From: CAZSWR01 sp964610885 | GTDB taxonomy: Bacteria > Bacteroidota > Ignavibacteria > Kapaibacteriales > UBA2268 | Assembly (NCBI GenBank): GCA_964610885.1 | Contig: CAZSWR010000086.1 | Span: 1 to 14,667, forward strand | Length of the DNA stretch: 14,667 nucleotides | Reading direction: 5' to 3' | In this document: in pieces, positions 13,939-14,667 of the stretch | How the letters are laid out: every line of letters begins with the position of its first letter | Position numbering within the stretch: position 1 is the stretch's first letter | Made by a program: the position numbers and the translations under genes | The notes under the pieces: model-generated | Seen by the model: the letters and a program-made list of their open reading frames with translations, nothing else | What the model was told of the DNA's origin: nothing | Databases searched by the model: none

Positions 13939-14667
13939 TTATTTGCTTAATATAAGTTTCTCGAGTTTGTCCTTCAGCTTACGGTCCAGCTCAATCGCTT
14001 TGCGCCATTGTTTTTCGGCATCTTCGCGACGGCCGAGCTTATGGTATATGAACCCGAGATGTTCGTGAATCTCTGAAGAGGCACCGCCTTTGTCCAAAGA
14101 TTTCAGGACGTACTCCAATGCAGAATCGTACTTCTCGCGCTTGTATTGTATCCAACCGTAAGTGTCGTAGTACGAAGGATTATCCGGATCCCCAGACAGT
14201 GCAATTTCGGCCATTTCGAGCGCCCGCGAGAGGTTAACCCCACGGTCGGCGAATGAATAAGCCAAGTTATTGTTTATCAGCGGGTTATTCGGATCGATTG
14301 CTAATGCTTTTGTATAATAAAAATCCGAACTGTCATAGACACCCATCCGGTCGTAAGACATTCCCAATTGCGATAGAACGTCTAAATTATTCTCGTTGAG
14401 CGAATAAGCACGCCCGCAATAGACAATCGAAGAATCGTGGCGCTCCAGCATTGAATGGGCAACTCCGGTATAGAATGGGAATCTGTAATCCCTCGGGAAC
14501 CGGCCGGAAGCGGATTGCAAAATGCCGAGCACACGCGAATAATCCTTCTTGTACATATAGAAAAGAGCTAACCTGATGGGTATATCGGCAATTGTGTCGG
14601 ATTGTTTAAGCGATTGTGCAAAAAAAGTTTCGCGTCGAACCGTATCGCCAAGCCTTTCGGATATGTA
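13939..14667 (-). CDS. TPR-repeat protein, N-terminus beyond the window
   Basis: The frame stays open to the window edge (residues before the Met at 14556 read on without a stop, ending YISERLGD at the very edge), so the gene is partial and the Met at 14556 is internal. About 242 residues are visible. They form several tandem TPR motifs of 34 residues, for example NNLDVLSQLGMSYDRMGVYD followed by ALAIDPNNP, NPSYYDTYGWIQYKREKYDS, and SEIHEHLGFIYHKLGRREDA followed by EKQWRKAIELD. TPR arrays are protein-binding scaffolds. The missing N-terminus may hold a lipoprotein or secretion signal; this cannot be seen. It sits 10 nt before motA and is probably co-transcribed, but in this lineage such proteins may be general envelope factors rather than flagellar. 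Confidence 0.85.
   Translation of the reverse strand, partial: YISERLGDTVRRETFFAQSLKQSDTIADIPIRLALFYMYKKDYSRVLGILQSASGRFPRDYRFPFYTGVAHSMLERHDSSIVYCGRAYSLNENNLDVLSQLGMSYDRMGVYDSSDFYYTKALAIDPNNPLINNNLAYSFADRGVNLSRALEMAEIALSGDPDNPSYYDTYGWIQYKREKYDSALEYVLKSLDKGGASSEIHEHLGFIYHKLGRREDAEKQWRKAIELDRKLKDKLEKLILSK

Noticed and set aside
13939..14556. TPR gene starting at the Met at 14556
   Set aside because: The frame continues upstream to the window edge with TPR-like helical sequence, so the gene is partial.

Overview
The window looks like a scaffold from a metagenome-assembled genome of a flagellated member of the Bacteroidota/Chlorobiota (FCB) group, possibly an Ignavibacteria- or Kapabacteria-like lineage. 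The reasons are promoter-like pairs matching the Bacteroidota consensus (TTTG, 19-20 nt, TAnnTTTG) in front of serC and of tRNA-His, REP-type GTAGGGG palindromes with a RAYT transposase relic, and a complete proton-type flagellar stator pair, which most Bacteroidota lack. The lineage is inferred; there is no rRNA or other phylogenetic marker gene here. A 100-N scaffold gap lies at 6497-6596.

Layout. 1-447: a 177-bp repeat made of four hairpin units, then the serC promoter. 448-1608: serC (serine biosynthesis) on +, a palindrome and a terminator. 1609-2067: no convincing gene. 2068-3820 (minus): panC (pantothenate synthesis) followed by an EamA/DMT permease, 13 nt apart. 3901-4054: promoter, tRNA-His(GTG) and terminator. 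4055-6450: an AT-rich accessory stretch holding a partial hairpin-repeat cluster, a DUF4279-like small protein, a small lipoprotein, a frameshifted RAYT pseudogene carrying REP-like palindromes in its own coding sequence, and a second full copy of the hairpin element. 6597-10289: a tight + strand operon of an outer-membrane barrel, a small PstS-like binding protein and a membrane HAMP-GAF-PAS sensor with no output domain. 10290-10826: an intergenic region full of palindromes between convergent genes. 10827-14667 (minus): TPR protein (cut by the window end), motA, motB and a response regulator with a degenerate HD-GYP domain.

How the parts fit. The stator operon joins a proton-driven MotAB pair to a receiver/HD-GYP-like protein that has lost the usual metal ligands, which suggests control of the motor by binding rather than by c-di-GMP hydrolysis. 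The convergent porin/binding protein/sensor operon looks like an envelope-sensing module whose sensor must signal through a partner; the response regulator across the intergenic region is one candidate, not shown.

The most novel item is the hairpin element. Two full copies (177 and 176 bp) share one architecture of outer units with 4-nt loops and inner units with 3-nt loops in inverted symmetry, and one stem carries a compensatory base-pair change. A third, rearranged cluster lies downstream of tRNA-His.
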